64,000 nt of DNA from Acidobacteria bacterium Ga0077534. GTDB lineage: Bacteria > Acidobacteriota > Blastocatellia > Pyrinomonadales > Pyrinomonadaceae. Positions 61,727-64,000 of this stretch are shown one piece after another. The notes under the pieces are model-generated. The model did not search any database, was not told the DNA's origin, and saw only the letters and a program-made list of their open reading frames with translations. A program made the position numbers and the translations under genes. Where the stretch lies: contig LNEI01000012.1 in the NCBI GenBank assembly GCA_001464455.1, positions 62,001 through 126,000 of the forward strand, in the 5' to 3' direction. The number at the start of each line of letters is the position of its first letter. The stretch's first letter is position 1.

Positions 61727-63319
61727 TTATATTGTTACCGATTCACGGTATTCGCCCCACACTTTGCGGAGGCGATTGCTGATCTCGCCAACGGTCACAT
61801 GGGCTTCGACGGCGGTGAGAATATGCGGTAGGAGGTTTGATGTGCCATTAGCTGCCTCCTCTATCGAAGCAAGGCAGGCCTCAGCCTTTTGAGAGTCGCG
61901 TTTTTCGCGAACCGAGCGGAGACGTGCCACCTGGTCACGTTCGATCTTTTCATCGACCCGGAGCACTGGGATCGGAGCTTCATCTGATTGGAAACGATTG
62001 ACTCCGACGACGACGGCATCGCCACTTTCTACGGCCCGCTGGTAGTTGTAGGCCGCTTCCTGGATCTCGTTTTGAACATACCCTGTCTCGATCGCCCGGA
62101 GCATTCCTCCGAGATCGTCGATCTTCGAAATATATTCACTAGCCAAGCGTTCGAGCTGGGTGGTCAATTCCTCGATCGCATAGCTTCCAGCAAACGGATC
62201 GACCGTATCTGCGACTCCGGATTCGTGGGCGATGACCTGCTGTGTGCGAAGCGCAATGCGAGCCGCGTTTTCCGTCGGAAGGCCTAGGGCTTCGTCGAGC
62301 GAATTGGTGTGCAGGCTCTGCGTGCCGCCAAGAACTGCGGCGAGTGCCTGGATCGTGGTTCGGACGACGTTGACCTCGGGCTGCTGGGCGGTAAGCGTTG
62401 ATCCTGCCGTCTGGGTGTGAAAACGCAGGGCGAGTGACTTAGGATCCTTAGCCTCGAACCGGTCGCGCATTATACGAGCCCAAAGACGGCGAGCCGCACG
62501 GAATTTTGCGATCTCTTCGAGCAAATTATTATGAGAATTAAAGAAAAATGAGAGCCGCGGAGCAAATTTGTCGACATCCAAACCGACATCAATGGCCGCC
62601 TGAACATAGCAGATACCATCCGCAAGCGTAAACGCGATCTCCTGTGCGGCGGTCGAGCCAGCTTCGCGGATATGATAGCCGGAGATCGAGATGGTGTTCC
62701 AATTCGGCACCTCAGCCGCACAGAAAGCAAAGGTGTCGGTGATCAGGCGCAGCGAAGGCTTCGGCGGGTAAATATATGTTCCGCGGGCAATATACTCTTT
62801 TAGTATATCGTTCTGGATAGTGCCGTTGACTTTGTCGAATCCGACTCCCTGACGCCTTGCGACCGCGAGATAGAGACAAAGCAGCGTGGAAGCCGTCGAG
62901 TTGATCGTCATCGAGGTCGACACCTGATCGAGCGGAATTCCGTCGAACAACGTAAGCATATCGTCGAGGCTGTCGATCGCAACGCCTACCTTCCCAACCT
63001 CACCCGCCGAAAGCGGATCGTCCGAGTCAAGCCCGATCTGCGTCGGCAGGTCGAACGCTACGCTGAGCCCTGTCGTGCCCTGAGAAAGCAGATATTTATA
63101 GCGCTCGTTCGACTCCTGAGCCGTCGCAAAGCCCGCATACTGCCTCATTGTCCAAAAGCGTCCGCGATACATGTTCGGCCGCACCCCGCGAGTGTACGGA
63201 AACGATCCGGGAGCCCCGAGATCGTTGTCGTAGTCGACATTCTCGGTATTGCCGGGATTAAAGTCGGCAGGAAGTTCGATATCAGATGTTGTCTTAAATG
63301 TTTCGCGACGGTCAGGCAT
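61727..63319 (-). CDS. methylmalonyl-CoA mutase, catalytic subunit
   Basis: A 530-aa mutase of the methylmalonyl-CoA family, catalysing the B12-dependent interconversion of methylmalonyl-CoA and succinyl-CoA in propionate metabolism. Motifs: [24 protein letters not shown] (CoA-binding entry), [33 protein letters not shown] (substrate-binding His) and [16 protein letters not shown]. The C-terminal B12-binding domain (DxHxxG) is absent, so this is the short catalytic subunit that needs a separate cobalamin subunit, not found in the window. A related acyl-CoA mutase specificity (isobutyryl-CoA) cannot be excluded. It follows vapBC with a 12-base gap. Confidence 0.9.
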   Translation of the reverse strand: MPDRRETFKTTSDIELPADFNPGNTENVDYDNDLGAPGSFPYTRGVRPNMYRGRFWTMRQYAGFATAQESNERYKYLLSQGTTGLSVAFDLPTQIGLDSDDPLSAGEVGKVGVAIDSLDDMLTLFDGIPLDQVSTSMTINSTASTLLCLYLAVARRQGVGFDKVNGTIQNDILKEYIARGTYIYPPKPSLRLITDTFAFCAAEVPNWNTISISGYHIREAGSTAAQEIAFTLADGICYVQAAIDVGLDVDKFAPRLSFFFNSHNNLLEEIAKFRAARRLWARIMRDRFEAKDPKSLALRFHTQTAGSTLTAQQPEVNVVRTTIQALAAVLGGTQSLHTNSLDEALGLPTENAARIALRTQQVIAHESGVADTVDPFAGSYAIEELTTQLERLASEYISKIDDLGGMLRAIETGYVQNEIQEAAYNYQRAVESGDAVVVGVNRFQSDEAPIPVLRVDEKIERDQVARLRSVREKRDSQKAEACLASIEEAANGTSNLLPHILTAVEAHVTVGEISNRLRKVWGEYRESVTI

Positions 63320-63331
63320 TTGATGGTTAGA

Positions 63332-63778
63332 TTAGCATATTACGACGAGATTCTCGGGTTTAGCGGCCGAGACCGAGGTGATCGAAATCCCAGTGTCGAA
63401 GGTCACGAGGTTGCCACCATTACGGACGGCCAAGGCTAGCAAGTAGGCATCAGTAATTTGACGAGGGCCTAAAATATACTCGTAGTCGAAGATCGAAGAG
63501 CTTAGGATCGAGATATTGTTAGGCCAATGTTGATGATCTGTCGAATTTGAGAACATCGTAAGTTGACGACAAACTTTTGATATAGGAAATGAAGCTTGGG
63601 AATGATAGTTCGGATTCGACATGATCCGAACTACGCCATTTTCTGTTAGCGGGCAACTCGCCCACGCAGGATCCTTCACGCTGGACCACCATCCATGGGC
63701 GACTGAGTGAAAATCATGCTTTGGATCCAAAAGGGCGATCAAAACATTTACGTCGAGAAGCAGACGAGAAGATCTCAT
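63332..63778 (-). CDS. PIN-domain ribonuclease toxin, VapC family
   Basis: A 148-aa PIN-domain protein, predicted RNase of a type II toxin-antitoxin system. The four acidic positions are D9 (LLLDVNVLIALLD), E46 (PLTENGVVRI), D110 (QITDAYLLALA) and D128 (LVTFDTG). The PLTENGVVRIMSNP block is typical of the VapC subgroup annotated with TA system function. It overlaps the upstream antitoxin gene by an ATGA and ends 12 bases before the mutase start. Confidence 0.9.
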   Translation of the reverse strand: MRSSRLLLDVNVLIALLDPKHDFHSVAHGWWSSVKDPAWASCPLTENGVVRIMSNPNYHSQASFPISKVCRQLTMFSNSTDHQHWPNNISILSSSIFDYEYILGPRQITDAYLLALAVRNGGNLVTFDTGISITSVSAAKPENLVVIC

Positions 63779-64000
63779 AGATCTTCCTCATCCATCAATT
63801 TACGTATGTGTTCCATCGTGACTATTTCGCCCTCTCGATGCGGTAGTACGGGAATTCCATTCTTATAGAGGAATTCCTCTTTGGGCGGCTCTCCATTCGT
63901 ACCGTTATTCTGGAGCCCCTTCCGAAACACCCGAGAAATGACGCGCCCGGCTGTACTGTTTTCGCGGCGTGCAAGCTCTTTGGCGGCTTGGAGTACATCC
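63775..64000 (-). CDS. ribbon-helix-helix antitoxin, VapB-like (5' end outside window)
   Basis: A frame that stays open from the right edge of the window, with 74 residues visible, ending at the TGA shared with the vapC start codon (4-base overlap). It contains DVLQAAKELARRENSTAGRV and ISRVFRKGL, which resemble the second helix part of ribbon-helix-helix antitoxins. The C-terminal part (EEFLYKNGIPVLPHREGEIV, then EHIRKLMDEEDL) is expected to bind and block the toxin. Its 5' end and promoter lie beyond base 64000. Confidence 0.8.
   Translation of the reverse strand, partial: DVLQAAKELARRENSTAGRVISRVFRKGLQNNGTNGEPPKEEFLYKNGIPVLPHREGEIVTMEHIRKLMDEEDL

Noticed and set aside
1-64000. tRNA, rRNA and CRISPR arrays
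   Set aside because: Spacers were read for cloverleaf-type arms, rRNA blocks and regularly spaced direct repeats; none was convincing. A tRNAscan/Infernal/CRISPR finder run would settle this.

Overview
The window looks like a chromosomal segment from a member of the Acidobacteriota, most likely class Blastocatellia. This is inference: base composition is moderate (a little over 50% GC by eye), a giant Oar-like TonB-dependent receptor with an N-terminal carboxypeptidase-regulatory domain is present, as are a TPR/TolB-like Ser/Thr kinase, small REP-like and palindromic intergenic repeats, and a free-standing four-helix-bundle (S23-type) gene. No rRNA, tRNA or CRISPR array was recognised.

Layout. 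1-14 kb is mostly housekeeping: a GH57 glucan branching enzyme (5' end outside the window), a Fic protein, a secreted WD40-like protein, inositol-3-phosphate synthase, a single-module Clp-type AAA+ ATPase, glycerol kinase divergent from an ArsR regulator, a tlyA cluster with two small cysteine-rich proteins, heme A synthase, a DUF374 acyltransferase and a receiver/HATPase fusion. NAD synthetase follows (13.3-15.0 kb).

15.2-35.8 kb is a surface-polysaccharide locus in two blocks. Block 1 (15.2-25.5 kb) is a tightly packed operon: GT2, flippase, AsnB-type amidotransferase, deacetylase-like protein, heparinase II/III-like protein and two GT4 enzymes, met end-to-end by a membrane-anchored beta-helix protein. 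Block 2 (31.8-35.8 kb) has a second AsnB-type amidotransferase, a TuaH-like glycosyltransferase and a methyltransferase. Between them (26.9-31.5 kb) lies the only clearly plastic region: a ~656-bp segment duplicated in direct orientation that carries four hairpins and the first 56 codons of the beta-helix gene, a RAYT-type Y1 transposase bracketed by inverted REP-like hairpin clusters, three copies of a second inverted-repeat element, two decayed genes, a small lipoprotein and a dinD homologue.

35.8-45.8 kb holds a retropepsin-like protease with a small partner, the Ser/Thr kinase, a glutaredoxin, a [2Fe-2S] protein, the TonB-dependent receptor with a two-domain alpha/beta hydrolase behind it, and a rhodanese. 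46.0-52.8 kb is a tripartite RND efflux operon (adaptor, pump, TolC) split by an S23-type gene with exact 13-bp inverted repeats on either side. 52.8-64 kb has a Crp/Fnr regulator, an active/inactive M16 peptidase pair, a secreted protein with three ~125-residue repeats and a glycine zipper, a YtxH-like protein, a PilT-like ATPase with an unusual N-terminal extension, the methylmalonyl-CoA mutase catalytic subunit, and a VapBC pair cut by the window edge.

Most of the window is ordinary. The best candidates for something undescribed are the RAYT/hairpin/duplication island and the S23 element inside the efflux operon.
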